Source: Algisphaera agarilytica | Lineage (GTDB): Bacteria > Planctomycetota > Phycisphaerae > Phycisphaerales > Phycisphaeraceae | Assembly: GCF_014207595.1 (NCBI RefSeq) | Contig: NZ_JACHGY010000001.1 | Span: 3,690,212 to 3,754,211 of the forward strand | Direction: 5' to 3' | DNA: 64,000 bases | Shown: one piece after another, positions 1 to 9,220 of the stretch | Numbering within the stretch: position 1 is the stretch's first letter | How the letters are laid out: each line of letters starts with the position of its first letter | Made by a program: the position numbers and the translations under genes | The notes under the pieces: model-generated | Databases searched by the model: none | Seen by the model: the letters and a program-made list of their open reading frames with translations, nothing else | Told to the model about the DNA's origin: nothing

Positions 1-1207
1 CGCCCTTGCACGCAAGCAGGAAGTTGAGCCAGTGGTTGGACATCTTGGTCTCGAACTTCGGCAAAGACGCGTGGACCTCTTTGTACTTGTCACGCGGGAT
101 GACCTGCAGGACCTTGCCGTGCGATCCGCCTTGGAAAGTCAGGTCCTTGCCGTAGATGATCTTGCCGGGCGAATCGGCTTTGATTTTCAAGGGATCGCGT
201 TCGCCGGTGGCTTCGTTGATGCGTCCGTATTCCGGCTCGACCACGGGGATGTTGTCCACGCCGTCGTACCAGGTCACCTCGCAGGCGGGCATGCCGTGGC
301 GCTCGGGGAAGTCGAACCGGATCGTGCTGGCTTGGGGATAGACAAAATCGTTTGCGCCTTCGAGTTTCACGGCTTCGATCGTGTCGGGGTAGCCGAGCTT
401 CAGGAAACGGTGGGCCGTGTCGAGGATGTGCGGGCCCCAGTCGCCGAAGCAGCCGCAACCGTAGTCGAACCAGCTACGCCAGTTCCCGGGGTGCAGCCTG
501 TTGCTGAAGGGTTTCTCGACGGCGGTCGCGGTCCAGGCGTCCCAGTTCATGCCTTCGGGCATCGGGTCGGAGGGGTATCCGGTTGTGGAGGAACCCCAGC
601 CGTGCCAGCGTCGGCCCTTGTTCATGTAGGCGGTGATGTGGGTGACATCTTTGATCACACCGGCCTCGGTCCAAGCTTGGAACTGGGTCATGTTGCCCGA
701 GGAGTGCCCCTGGTTGCCCATCTGGGTCACGACGCCGGTCTTCTCGGCCATCTGCATCAGCCGTTCACACTGACCGAAGGTGTGGGCCAGGGGCTTCTCG
801 CACCAGACGTGTTTGCCCAGCATCATCGCGTGCATGGTCGCGGCGAAGTGCGAGTGGTCGGGCGTCGAGACGACAACCGCGTCGATCTGGTCTTCCATCT
901 CGTCGAACATCTTACGGAAGTCGGTGAATTGCTTCGCTCCGGGGTGCATCGCGGCCGACTCTTTGGCGTTGTCCTGGTTGAGATCAACATCGCAAAGTGC
1001 CACCACATTAAGCAGCCCGGTACTCATGAAGGCTTTGCAGTTGCGATAGCCCTTGCCCGAGCTGGCGATAAAAGCCACGTTGACTTTTTCGCTGGGAGCG
1101 ACGCCGGTCGACGCGGTGTTGCCCAAGGCGATGTGTGGAGGCAGAAAAGTTGCCGCTCCGACCGCCGCGGAAGATTTCAGGAAGGTCCGTCGAGATACGT
1201 TGTTCAT
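1..1207 (-). CDS. Gfo/Idh/MocA-family oxidoreductase, Tat-exported (3' end outside window)
   Basis: NAD(P)-dependent oxidoreductase-like protein of the Gfo/Idh/MocA family; these act on sugars, inositol or related polyols, and the exported planctomycete members are mostly of unknown substrate. The reading frame begins at ATG 1207 and stays open to base 1, so about 402 N-terminal codons are present and the C terminus is missing. The N terminus reads MNNVSRRTFLKSSAAVGAA, a twin-arginine signal (SRRTFLK) that predicts export of a folded, cofactor-loaded enzyme. A Rossmann-like segment precedes the family-typical CEKPLAHT motif, whose Lys is the expected catalytic residue. It follows the urt operon on the same strand after a 349-bp gap with a terminator-like hairpin, so it is probably a separate transcript. 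Family is confident, substrate unknown. Confidence 0.85.
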   Translation of the reverse strand, partial: MNNVSRRTFLKSSAAVGAATFLPPHIALGNTASTGVAPSEKVNVAFIASSGKGYRNCKAFMSTGLLNVVALCDVDLNQDNAKESAAMHPGAKQFTDFRKMFDEMEDQIDAVVVSTPDHSHFAATMHAMMLGKHVWCEKPLAHTFGQCERLMQMAEKTGVVTQMGNQGHSSGNMTQFQAWTEAGVIKDVTHITAYMNKGRRWHGWGSSTTGYPSDPMPEGMNWDAWTATAVEKPFSNRLHPGNWRSWFDYGCGCFGDWGPHILDTAHRFLKLGYPDTIEAVKLEGANDFVYPQASTIRFDFPERHGMPACEVTWYDGVDNIPVVEPEYGRINEATGERDPLKIKADSPGKIIYGKDLTFQGGSHGKVLQVIPRDKYKEVHASLPKFETKMSNHWLNFLLACKG

Positions 1208-1458
1208 GGGGCAGGCTTTTGATGGTGGGGGAGTGAAAGTAGAAAATGATCAAAAACAGAGATCCGCTCACGAAGCTTAAATACTTATTCTAGCCGCAAT
1301 ACAATACGTAACGCAAGCGTTATTTTGCGTTTTCGCTCATTGGTTGTCTTGTGATTTCGATAATGAGCGTCTGCCCAGTGGGGCTATCAACTCCAGTCAC
1401 CGCCGGAGCTTCCGACGCTAAACCCGTTGGCAGAGCCGCGATGGCCCCCATAAACACC

Positions 1459-1491
1459 AACCGGAGCGGCCTGCATCAGACCACTCCGGTT
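1459..1491 (-). terminator. Putative terminator downstream of the urt operon
   Basis: Perfect 8-bp inverted repeat (AACCGGAG at 1459-1466, CTCCGGTT at 1484-1491) about 65 bp past the urtE stop codon. The following T tract on the minus strand is weak (GGTGTTTATG), so termination here is plausible but not certain. The rest of the 1208-1556 gap shows no gene. Confidence 0.4.
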
Positions 1492-1556
1492 AGCGAGCAC
1501 TATGTTTGCTTTTGAGCATCCCACCAATTGCCGAGTCAGGCGGCGCCTCGACACAC

Positions 1557-2264
1557 TCAAACCGACAGATACTTCGCGATCGTCTCCTCCTGGACGTCTT
1601 CGCGTTTGTCTTCATGGATGAGCTTACCGGACTCAATCACGAACAACCGGTCCGCAACCTCCATGGTGAAGCTGAGTACCTGCTCAGACACCACGATGGT
1701 TAGGTCGTACATCTGTTTGATTTCGTTCAGCGCTTTGGCGATGTCCTTAATGATGGACGGTTGGATGCCTTCGGTGGGTTCGTCCAAGAGCAGGACTTTG
1801 GGTTGGCTGACCAGGGCGCGGGCGATGGCGAGCTGTTGCTGCTGGCCACCCGAGAGGTTGCCACCTTTCCGGCGACGCATGTCGTAGAGCACCGGGAACA
1901 GCGCGTAGATGTTGTCGCTGATCTTTCGCCGATCCTTAACGGTCTCTAAGCCCGTTCGGATGTTGTCCTCGACCGAGAGCGTGGAGAAGATCTGACGGCC
2001 CTGGGGAACGAACGCGAGCCCGCCTTTTACGCGTTGGTAGCTCTCTTTCTTGGAGAGCTCAACACCGTCGACCTCGATCGAACCCCCCGAATTGCCCAAG
2101 GAGCCGATGAGGCTTTTCATGAGCGTGGTCTTGCCCATCCCGTTGCGCCCCATGATGGCGATGGTTTCGCCTTTGCCGGCATTAAAACTGACGCCACGGA
2201 TCACCGGGCTGGAGCCATACGCCACATTTAGTTCTCTAACATTCAGCATTAATTCATCCTTCAA
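1557..2264 (-). CDS. urtE: Urea/amide ABC transporter ATP-binding protein UrtE
   Basis: Cytoplasmic ATPase of a branched-chain-amino-acid-type (HAAT) importer, of the LivF/UrtE kind. It is 235 residues, the usual length. Walker A is GRNGMGKTTLMKS near residues 39-51, the signature motif is LSGGQQQQLAIARAL, and Walker B is KVLLLDEPTEG. The N-terminal MLNVRELNVAYG and the GxxxxxPQGRQIF switch are typical of UrtE. It is the last gene of a five-gene run on the minus strand, 45 bp after urtD, and is presumably co-transcribed with the formamidase upstream. The Urt assignment rests on order and partner genes; LivF of an amino-acid transporter is the main alternative. Confidence 0.9.
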   Translation of the reverse strand: MKDELMLNVRELNVAYGSSPVIRGVSFNAGKGETIAIMGRNGMGKTTLMKSLIGSLGNSGGSIEVDGVELSKKESYQRVKGGLAFVPQGRQIFSTLSVEDNIRTGLETVKDRRKISDNIYALFPVLYDMRRRKGGNLSGGQQQQLAIARALVSQPKVLLLDEPTEGIQPSIIKDIAKALNEIKQMYDLTIVVSEQVLSFTMEVADRLFVIESGKLIHEDKREDVQEETIAKYLSV

Positions 2265-2309
2265 TACAAGAGAGCGCCGACCCGGCTGGATCAGCGTCCA
2301 TGATGTCTA

Positions 2310-3056
2310 TTAGTGTCCCAGATAGACTTCGATCACCTTCTCGTCGTTTTCGACTTTGTCCATGGACCCCTCGGCGAGGACCTTGCCCTGGTGCATCACG
2401 GTGACTTTGTCCGCGATTTCTCGGACAAAATTCATGTCGTGTTCAATGACGACCACGGATCGCCCCTGGCTGATCCGGCGGAGTAGTTCTGCCGTTTTCT
2501 TGCGTTCGCTCACACTCATCCCCGCCACGGGTTCGTCGAGGAGGATGAGTTGAGGGTTGGCGATCAGAAGCATCCCGATCTCCAGCCACTGTTTCTGGCC
2601 GTGGCTGAGGATCTCGGCTTCGGTGTCGAGGTCCTCGTCAAGATAGATTTCCTTGGCGACCTCCAAAATCCTCGACTTCACTTCTTCGGATCGAGAGAAG
2701 AAGAGCGATCCCCAAACCCCGCGGCCCTTCGGGAAAGAGACCTCAAGGTTCTCGAAAACCGTGAGCTTCGGGTAGATGGATGGCGTCTGAAATTTACGCC
2801 CCACGCCGTTGCGAACGATCTTCTGCTCGGCCATGGAGGACAGTTCGCGGTTCAAAAACTGAATACTCCCGCTGGTGGGGCGGGTCTTGCCGCAGATCAG
2901 GTCGAGCAGGGTTGTCTTGCCTGCGCCGTTGGGGCCGATGACGACGCGGAGTTCGCCTTTATCGACATACAACGACACGGCATCCACTGCTTTGAAGCCA
3001 TCAAACGAAACGGTCAGGTTCTCGACCGCGAGAGCATAATCGGTGGGTAGTACCAT
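2310..3056 (-). CDS. urtD: Urea/amide ABC transporter ATP-binding protein UrtD
   Basis: Second ATPase subunit of the importer, LivG/UrtD type, 248 residues. Walker A is GPNGAGKTTLLDLI, followed by CGKTRPTSGSI, a form common in UrtD. The family signature is LSHGQKQWLEIGMLL, in which SHGQKQWLEI is a good hallmark separating UrtD from LivG. Walker B is PQLILLDEPVAGM. It pairs with UrtE to drive the UrtB/UrtC permease. It lies about 100 bp after urtC and 45 bp before urtE on the same strand. The SHGQKQWLE signature makes the Urt call firmer here than for the other subunits. Confidence 0.93.
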   Translation of the reverse strand: MVLPTDYALAVENLTVSFDGFKAVDAVSLYVDKGELRVVIGPNGAGKTTLLDLICGKTRPTSGSIQFLNRELSSMAEQKIVRNGVGRKFQTPSIYPKLTVFENLEVSFPKGRGVWGSLFFSRSEEVKSRILEVAKEIYLDEDLDTEAEILSHGQKQWLEIGMLLIANPQLILLDEPVAGMSVSERKKTAELLRRISQGRSVVVIEHDMNFVREIADKVTVMHQGKVLAEGSMDKVENDEKVIEVYLGH

Positions 3057-3158
3057 GGTTCAATCTCAAAATGCGGCTAGGCCGCTGTTCATCAAATCAA
3101 AATAAGGACGAATTAACCCGCCGGTCTAACTGACGGGCAGACGCATAGCGCAAGTCCG

Positions 3159-4328
3159 TCAGGTACCCACCGCTTCAGCAGGTGGCTGCGATCCCTGTTG
3201 CTCGCCAGTCTTGGAGAACACCTTCCCGAGCCACGGCGTTGCACTTTCGACAATTCCGGCCAAACCCTTGGGAAAGATGACGGTTACCAGGATGAACACG
3301 CCGCCCAGCGCGAACAGCCAGAGTTCGGGGAACTGTTCGGAAAAGTAGGTCCGGCCGTAGGAGACCACCAGCGTGCCATAGACCGCGCCGATCAACGACA
3401 TACGGCCGCCGACCGCACAGAAAATCACCATGTAGATGGAGGGCTCGATCGTGACGAGCTTGGGCGACATAAAGCCGACGTTCATCACGAACAACCCGCC
3501 GCCGAGCGCCGACATCGCCGCCGCGATACAGAAGATAAACGTCTTAAAGCTGGCCACGTCGTAACCCGAGAAGCGGACACGGTCCTCGGTATCCCGCAAC
3601 GCCACCAGCAGCTTCCCGAGCTTGGAAGTTAGGATCAGCCGGCCGAGGATGATGCAGACCCCGATCATGATGACGGTGATGAAGTACACCAACCGCTGAC
3701 CGGTCCAGTGTTCGCCGTTCATGAAGTCCCAGCCCAGAAGGGTGCGGAGGTCGGTGATGCCGTTGATCCCCCCGGTCCAGCCCTGGCGGGTAACAAAGAG
3801 CAGCTCCATGATCCAGCAGAGTGCCTGGGTGATGATGGCGAAGTACACCCCGCTCACCCGCCGCTTGAACATGGCCACGCCGATGATGTAGGCCAGTACC
3901 GTGGGGATTAGGAACATTAGGGCGAGGGTCAACGGGAAGTTCTTAAACGGGTACCAGAACCACGGCAGTTCGGTGATCTGGTTCCAGTCCATGAAGTCGG
4001 GCAAGCCAACGGTGGTGAGCGCGTTGATCTGGTCGGTGCCTGCTTCGTTGGCGATGTTGCGGGCGGCTTCCAACTTTAAGAACGCGGCCATGCAGTACCC
4101 GCCGAGGCCCCAGAACACGCCTTGCCCGAGGCTGAGGATGCCGCCGTAGCCCCAACAAAGCACCAAGGCGATGGCCACGAAGGCGAGGCTGAGGTACCGA
4201 CCCATCAGGTTGAGACGGAAGGTGTCGAGGAAGATCGGGAAGATGATAAGCAGCAGCGCTGCCAATACGAGCATGCCGATCAAGCCGGATCGCCCGCCGA
4301 GGGCTTTTTCGTAGATTAAAGATTTCAA
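3159..4328 (-). CDS. urtC: Urea/amide ABC transporter permease UrtC
   Basis: Integral membrane permease of the LivM/UrtC family, about 389 residues with roughly 8-10 hydrophobic segments. Conserved stretches include CWGYGGILSLGQGVFWGLGGY near the N terminus and RVRFSGYDVASFKTF before the later membrane spans, both typical of UrtC. The longest frame starts at ATG 4370, but a TTG at 4328 has a good ribosome binding site (TAAGGA, 7 nt away) and gives LKSLIYEKALGGRSG as N terminus, so I prefer it. The C-terminal tail is short and polar. With UrtB it forms the transmembrane channel fed by UrtA. Confidence 0.9.
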   Translation of the reverse strand: MKSLIYEKALGGRSGLIGMLVLAALLLIIFPIFLDTFRLNLMGRYLSLAFVAIALVLCWGYGGILSLGQGVFWGLGGYCMAAFLKLEAARNIANEAGTDQINALTTVGLPDFMDWNQITELPWFWYPFKNFPLTLALMFLIPTVLAYIIGVAMFKRRVSGVYFAIITQALCWIMELLFVTRQGWTGGINGITDLRTLLGWDFMNGEHWTGQRLVYFITVIMIGVCIILGRLILTSKLGKLLVALRDTEDRVRFSGYDVASFKTFIFCIAAAMSALGGGLFVMNVGFMSPKLVTIEPSIYMVIFCAVGGRMSLIGAVYGTLVVSYGRTYFSEQFPELWLFALGGVFILVTVIFPKGLAGIVESATPWLGKVFSKTGEQQGSQPPAEAVGT

Positions 4329-4416
4329 AGCGTAATCCTTACAGTTGGGTGGGAATCGTCGTTTCTTCAAACGTCTTAAAACGGGAGCCTTGCATCCCTA
4401 CGAACTACAGGTTCAT

Positions 4417-5370
4417 TTACGGTTTACGGATCTTGGAGACCACCAGGCCCTGCGGACGGAGCATTAGGATGCCGACCACGGTGAGCAGGATGAAGACCTT
4501 GGCCAACACGCCGTCGAGGAAGAACTCGAGGATCGATTGAGCCTGGGCGATGGAGAAGGCCGCGAGGATCGTGCCGATCAGGCTGCCCGCTCCGCCGAAG
4601 ACCACGACGATGAACGTATCGACGATGTAGAGCGAACCCGCCGACGGCGACACCGACCCGATGGTGGTGAAGGCCGCCCCGGCGATACCCGCGATGCCGC
4701 AGCCCAGGGCGAACGTCATGCGGTCGGTCCGCTTGGTGTTGATGCCGGTCGCCGCAGCCATCTCACGGTTCTGTACGGTGGCACGGACCCGCAGCCCCCA
4801 GCGGGAACGCGCCATCAGCAGCCACACCAGGACCGTCATGAAGATCGATGTCCCCAGCAGAAACATGCCGTTGATCGGGATGTCGACCATATCGCTGGCC
4901 GCCCACGATCCCATCAGCCAGTCCGGCATAACCGCACTGTCTTCGCGGGCCCCGAATGTGAGTCGGAAGATCTGCTGCAGGATCATGCTCAAGCCCCAGG
5001 TCGCCAACAAGGTGTCGAGCGGACGCTTGTATAGGAAGCGGATAAAGCCGATCTCCACGAGGTACCCCATGAGGAACGCCACGCCAAACGCAGCGAGCAT
5101 CGCAAACGGGAAGTAGTAGGGCAGGAACCCCGGGGCGCTTTCGACCGCCCAGTCGGAGATGAACACAGTGGTGTACGCCCCGATCGTAAGGAACTCGCCG
5201 TGGGCCATGTTGATCACCTTCATCTGGCCGAAGATGATCGCCAGCCCCAAGGCCATCAGCAGGAACACCGAGAACATGCTGAGGCCCGAGAAGCCCTGCA
5301 TGATGAAGATCGCGCGGATCTCCTCGCCGGTGTAGCCCTCAAACATTGAAATAAACGCCAAAAGTTCCAT
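4417..5370 (-). CDS. urtB: Urea/amide ABC transporter permease UrtB
   Basis: Inner-membrane permease of the LivH/UrtB family, 317 residues, strongly hydrophobic. It carries IFGQMKVINMAHGEFLTIGAY, the conserved block of this family (short form INMAHGEF), and the later GLRVRATVQNREMAAATGI loop typical of UrtB. A ribosome binding site (ACGGAG) lies about 8 nt before ATG 5370. The 219-bp gap from urtA is unusually long for this operon and GC-rich with inverted-repeat potential, which may attenuate transcription so that the binding protein is made in excess. The next gene is urtC. Confidence 0.92.
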   Translation of the reverse strand: MELLAFISMFEGYTGEEIRAIFIMQGFSGLSMFSVFLLMALGLAIIFGQMKVINMAHGEFLTIGAYTTVFISDWAVESAPGFLPYYFPFAMLAAFGVAFLMGYLVEIGFIRFLYKRPLDTLLATWGLSMILQQIFRLTFGAREDSAVMPDWLMGSWAASDMVDIPINGMFLLGTSIFMTVLVWLLMARSRWGLRVRATVQNREMAAATGINTKRTDRMTFALGCGIAGIAGAAFTTIGSVSPSAGSLYIVDTFIVVVFGGAGSLIGTILAAFSIAQAQSILEFFLDGVLAKVFILLTVVGILMLRPQGLVVSKIRKP

Positions 5371-5589
5371 CTATAGACTCCGTGAAAAGCGGGTGCGTTT
5401 CGAAAGCGGGGCGACGCGGTGGGCCTCGCCCGGCTGGGCTGGACGGATCGATAGAACACGTCGTTCTCACGATCGCTCCAGCGTGTTTCTCCCCCCAGGG
5501 CGCCCTCCCCCGTCCCAGCCGGAGGGGACGAGGAAGGACTGGTCGGTCTTACGCAAAGGCTCCATCACGCAAGACCAATTGCCTTGGAT

Positions 5590-6888
5590 TTATTTGTAAC
5601 CTTCGGGGAAGGGGTTGGGCTCGATGAGCTCGGGCGATTCGGCGATCACCTCGAACTGACCGTTGGCGAGCATCTTGCCGATACGGGCCTTCGACCAAAG
5701 GTGGTTGTTCGTATCGTGGATACGGACGTAGCCTTCGGGCGCTTCCTTGAACTCCACACCACCCGAGGCGGCGGAAATCGCATCGATGTCGAAGCTGCCT
5801 GCTTTTTCAACAGTCGCCTTCCACAGCCAGGGGCCGAGATAAGCGGCCTGGGTCACGTCACCGATGACGGAGTCGCTGCCCCACATTTCCTTGAACGCGG
5901 CAACGAACTTCTTGTTGTTTTCGTTGTCGAGGCTCTGGAAGTACTTCATGCAGGCGTAGAAGCCTTCGACGTTCGCGCCGCCGATGCCGAGGATCTCGTC
6001 TTCGGTGGTCGAAATGGTCAGGAGGATCTGTCCACGCTTCGCAAGGGAATCAGCGGTGATACCCGCCGCGTTGAGCTGCTTGTACCAGGCCACGTTCGAG
6101 CCACCCACGATGATGGAATAGATGCAGTCGGGCTTCTTCAGCTTGACTTTGTTGATCAGCGAACCGAACTGGGTGTGACCCAGGGGGTAGTACTCTTCAC
6201 CGACAACCTTGCAGCCTTTCAGGAAGCGCTCGATGTGGATACGAGCGATCTTGTTGGAGGTGCGCGGCCAGATGTAGTCCGAGCCGATGAGGAAGAAGGT
6301 CTTGGCACCTTTTTCTTCGTGGGCCCAGTCCAGGCCCCAGAGGATCTGTTGGGTGGCTTCCTGGCCGGTGTAGATCACGTTCTTCGAGGCCTCGAGGCCT
6401 TCGTAGAAGGTGGGGTAGTACAGCATGCCGTTCTCTTTCTCGAAGATCGGCAGCACCGCTTTACGCGACGCCGAGGTCCAGCAGCCGAACACGGTGCCGA
6501 CCTTGTCGCTGACCAGGAGTTTCCGGGCTTTTTCGGCGAAGGTGGGCCAGTCGCTGGCGCCGTCTTCCTGGATGATCTCGATCTTTCGGCCGAGCACACC
6601 GCCCATGTCGTTGATCTGTTTGATCGCAAGACGTTCGGCCTCGACCGAACCGGTCTCGGAGATCGCCATCGTGCCGGTCACAGAGTGGAGCTGACCCACG
6701 GTTACGGTGGTGTCCGTGACCATCAGGCCGGTGGTGTTGACCTTGTCGGTCGGGTACTTGTCGAGAACGGGGTTGGTCCACTCCGCCGAGGCGCCCACGG
6801 CACCCGCCATCGCAAACGCTGCCGACATTGACCAGGGGCGTAGACGCCGCCCCCACGTCTTAAGACTTGATGCGTTGATACTAATCAT
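5590..6888 (-). CDS. urtA: Urea/amide ABC transporter substrate-binding protein UrtA
   Basis: Periplasmic substrate-binding protein of the type I (amide/urea/branched-chain amino acid) family, 432 residues. The N terminus has basic residues (WGRRLRPW) followed by a hydrophobic run ending AVGASA, a signal peptide with a predicted cut near residue 34. Conserved features include VGQLHSVTGTMAISE near the start of the mature part and FGCWTSASRKAVLP, typical of UrtA/FmdD proteins. The C-terminal half holds RIHDTNNHLWSKARIGK, also UrtA-like. It sits between fmdB and urtB. Because the cluster begins with a formamidase and no urease is visible, the natural ligand may be formamide or another short amide instead of urea. 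Confidence 0.93.
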   Translation of the reverse strand: MISINASSLKTWGRRLRPWSMSAAFAMAGAVGASAEWTNPVLDKYPTDKVNTTGLMVTDTTVTVGQLHSVTGTMAISETGSVEAERLAIKQINDMGGVLGRKIEIIQEDGASDWPTFAEKARKLLVSDKVGTVFGCWTSASRKAVLPIFEKENGMLYYPTFYEGLEASKNVIYTGQEATQQILWGLDWAHEEKGAKTFFLIGSDYIWPRTSNKIARIHIERFLKGCKVVGEEYYPLGHTQFGSLINKVKLKKPDCIYSIIVGGSNVAWYKQLNAAGITADSLAKRGQILLTISTTEDEILGIGGANVEGFYACMKYFQSLDNENNKKFVAAFKEMWGSDSVIGDVTQAAYLGPWLWKATVEKAGSFDIDAISAASGGVEFKEAPEGYVRIHDTNNHLWSKARIGKMLANGQFEVIAESPELIEPNPFPEGYK

Positions 6889-6982
6889 CGTTGATTACTC
6901 CTTTTCGTCTCCATTGACGAATGTTGAAAATGACTGCATGACACACGTGCGTCATGCCCTCTGAACACTGATGTTTGGTTGA

Positions 6983-7306
6983 TCAGGCGTGCTCGACGAC
7001 CCAGGGCCGCGGTCCCTTGTAAACCTGGGGTTTGGGCTGGCCGTTGGGTAGCTTGTCCTGTTTCCTCGCCTTGCCCGATGAGCATCCGCAGCCCGTCTTG
7101 CAGACGTGGGGCTCGTGGCGGCTCTTCTCGTTGCGTTCCATCCCGATCAGGCGTCCCTTGTCCATCTGACGCATCCGCGGGACGGTCAGGACGCGAGTCG
7201 CTTGCTCCCCACAGATGGGGCAGGCGATCGGGGCGCTGCTGTGTGAACTCGGTCGAAACTCGTCGAAACTGCCGTGGGTGGGGCAGCAATATTCGTATAG
7301 GGGCAT
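6983..7306 (-). CDS. fmdB: FmdB-family zinc-ribbon protein
   Basis: Small protein of 107 residues with the FmdB/CxxC_CxxC_SSSS zinc ribbon at the N terminus: MPLYEYCCPTHGSFDEF followed by CPICGEQA. The first pair is CCPTHG, a changed form of the usual CxxCG, so metal binding may use Cys and His. A second Cys cluster (CKTGCGCSSGKA) occurs mid-protein. In Methylophilus FmdB is linked to amide and urea utilisation and proposed to regulate formamidase; that role is family knowledge and unproven here. It lies 57 bp after fmdA and 94 bp before urtA, consistent with one operon. Confidence 0.82.
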   Translation of the reverse strand: MPLYEYCCPTHGSFDEFRPSSHSSAPIACPICGEQATRVLTVPRMRQMDKGRLIGMERNEKSRHEPHVCKTGCGCSSGKARKQDKLPNGQPKPQVYKGPRPWVVEHA

Positions 7307-7363
7307 CGTTTTTCCTTGTGTTGGAGATTGTTGGTTCGCTGGATATCCAGTACGTCTTCGAGG

Positions 7364-8593
7364 TCAGACCGCCTTGGCCAGGTCGATGCCTTGCGGGATC
7401 GAGACCTTCGGGCCATCCGCATTGGGTTTGATATCGAAGTCGAAGATTTCGGTTGGGAGGGCCAACGTTGCACACGCATTAGGCACGTCAACGATGCCGC
7501 TGATTCGGCCCTCGACCGGAGCGGTGCCGAGGATGGCGTAGGCCTGCTCGCCCGTGTAGCCGAACTTCTTCATGTATTCGATCGCGTTCAGGCAAGCCTG
7601 GCGGTAGGCGATCGTTGCATCCAGGAAGTGCTGCTCGCCTTGCTCGTCGACCGAGATGCCTTCGAACATGACGTAGCTGGTGTAGTTCGGCTCAAGGGGC
7701 GAAGGCATGAAGATGGGGTTCTTCACGGCATATTTGGCCATGCCGCCCTTGATGATGTTGACCCGCAGGTCGAGGTAGCCCGCCATCTCGATTGCGCCGC
7801 AGAAGGTGATCTCACCATCGCCCTGCGAGAAGTGGATGTCGCCCATCGACAGGCCGCCGCCGTCAACGTAAACGGGGAAGAACACCTTGGAACCCTTGCT
7901 CAGGTTCTTGATGTCGCAGTTGCCGCCGTGTTCACGCGGGGGAACCGTCCGGGCGGCTTCCGCGGCAGCCGCGTCGCGGGCATCACCCTTCATGCGGCCC
8001 ATGTGTGCGGTGTCGGCGTAAGGCAGAGTGGCGTAGGGCGGAACCCGCGTGGGGTCGGTATCCACCAGCCCCTTTTCCCGTTTATTCCAGGTATCGAGAA
8101 GGTCCTGGCTCGGCAGGCACCCGATGAGTCCGGGGTGCATGATGCCCGCGAACTCAACGCCGGGGATGTGACGCGAGTTCGCATAGATGCCGCTAAAGTT
8201 CCAGCAAGCTTTGCGAGCATCGGGATAATGCTGATCAAGAAAGCCGCCGCCGTTTTCAAGGGCAAAGATGCCGGTGAAGCCCCATTCCGAAGTCGGCAAA
8301 ACGCCGACATCAAGGATATCCACCACGAGCAGGTCGCCGGGCTCGGCACCCTCCACTGCAACCGGGCCGCTGAGGTAGTGAACCTTCGAGAGGTCCACCA
8401 CTTGGATATCCATCGCCGAGTCGTCGTCTTTGATCTGACCGCCGGTCCAGTCCACGCATTCGATGCGGAACTCGTCACCGGGTTTGACCGTAGCCACCAT
8501 CGGGATATCGGGGTGCCACCGGTTGTGCAGTACATCCTGCTTTTCGGGTACCTCAGAAACATCAACTTTGATCAGCGTTTCCATATCTTTCAC
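7364..8593 (-). CDS. fmdA: Formamidase
   Basis: Cytoplasmic enzyme of the acetamidase/formamidase family that hydrolyses formamide to formate and ammonia; 409 residues, the usual length for FmdA. Recognisable blocks are HNRWHPDIP near the N terminus, ECVDWTGGQI, VHYLSGPVAVEGAEPGDLL, the FPGIxHPGLIG-like GIMHPGLIGCLPS, and GGNCDIKNLSKGS with the family-conserved HGGNCD core. A ribosome binding site (GGAAAG) precedes ATG 8593. It is the first gene of the cluster fmdA-fmdB-urtABCDE. Ammonia release fits a nitrogen-scavenging role. No sigma-54 promoter could be found in the upstream 300 bp. Confidence 0.95.
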   Translation of the reverse strand: MKDMETLIKVDVSEVPEKQDVLHNRWHPDIPMVATVKPGDEFRIECVDWTGGQIKDDDSAMDIQVVDLSKVHYLSGPVAVEGAEPGDLLVVDILDVGVLPTSEWGFTGIFALENGGGFLDQHYPDARKACWNFSGIYANSRHIPGVEFAGIMHPGLIGCLPSQDLLDTWNKREKGLVDTDPTRVPPYATLPYADTAHMGRMKGDARDAAAAEAARTVPPREHGGNCDIKNLSKGSKVFFPVYVDGGGLSMGDIHFSQGDGEITFCGAIEMAGYLDLRVNIIKGGMAKYAVKNPIFMPSPLEPNYTSYVMFEGISVDEQGEQHFLDATIAYRQACLNAIEYMKKFGYTGEQAYAILGTAPVEGRISGIVDVPNACATLALPTEIFDFDIKPNADGPKVSIPQGIDLAKAV

Positions 8594-8940
8594 TTTCCAT
8601 CATTCACGGACGACATACTGAGCATGTGAGGCTCACAACGAGCTTCGATCCACGCGGCTTTGTTGCTGGGTTTGGCCGTACGACAGCGATATCCGCGCGG
8701 GATAGCCTCAGAGCTCTTGGCTGGAGAAATGCATAAGACAACTGCTCGCCAAACATCGAATGCATACGCTCGTAATTGCTACGTTGCAGCCGTATTGGCC
8801 ATGTACACACTCGAGGCAGTTTAGATGCGCCCCACGGTCTCGAGTGATACGTAAGTTGTCGAAACGTCTGCGGTCTCCGGCTACTACTCAATCGTCTGGT
8901 CAAACACAACCAATGGAGCCTAAGACGACGCGTCGGAGGG

Positions 8941-8973
8941 AGTGCATCTGGTAGTTCCGGCTACAGATGCACT
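8941..8973. repeat. Strong hairpin in the fmdA upstream region
   Basis: Inverted repeat with 10-bp perfect arms AGTGCATCTG (8941-8950) and CAGATGCACT (8964-8973), extended inward by TAG/CTA after a one-base bulge. No T run follows on the plus strand, so it is not an obvious intrinsic terminator. It could be an operator or part of a structured RNA. Confidence 0.55.
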
Positions 8974-9220
8974 TGTCGGTGACGCGTGCCGTGATCTTCG
9001 GGCGTTTCCCACATCTTTGCCGCTGGCAAGATGAGCCATAGGGAACACCTTCTGACCCGCCGATGAATATGCAAGCATGGTGCCATTTCTGATGGCCTAC
9101 GTTTTCAGCCGACGCAGGCGTGAACGTTTTGCGTTGTTTTTAAGGCGTTATCGGTGTCATCAAAATTTTCAACCTTCTGTCAATTCGATTCTGAGTTCAC
9201 TTGCGTTGCCCAAATACTGT

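Noticed and set aside
5584-6831. 415-residue plus-strand frame opposite urtA
   Set aside because: Antisense shadow of a clear UrtA; composition is low-complexity and no family is recognised.
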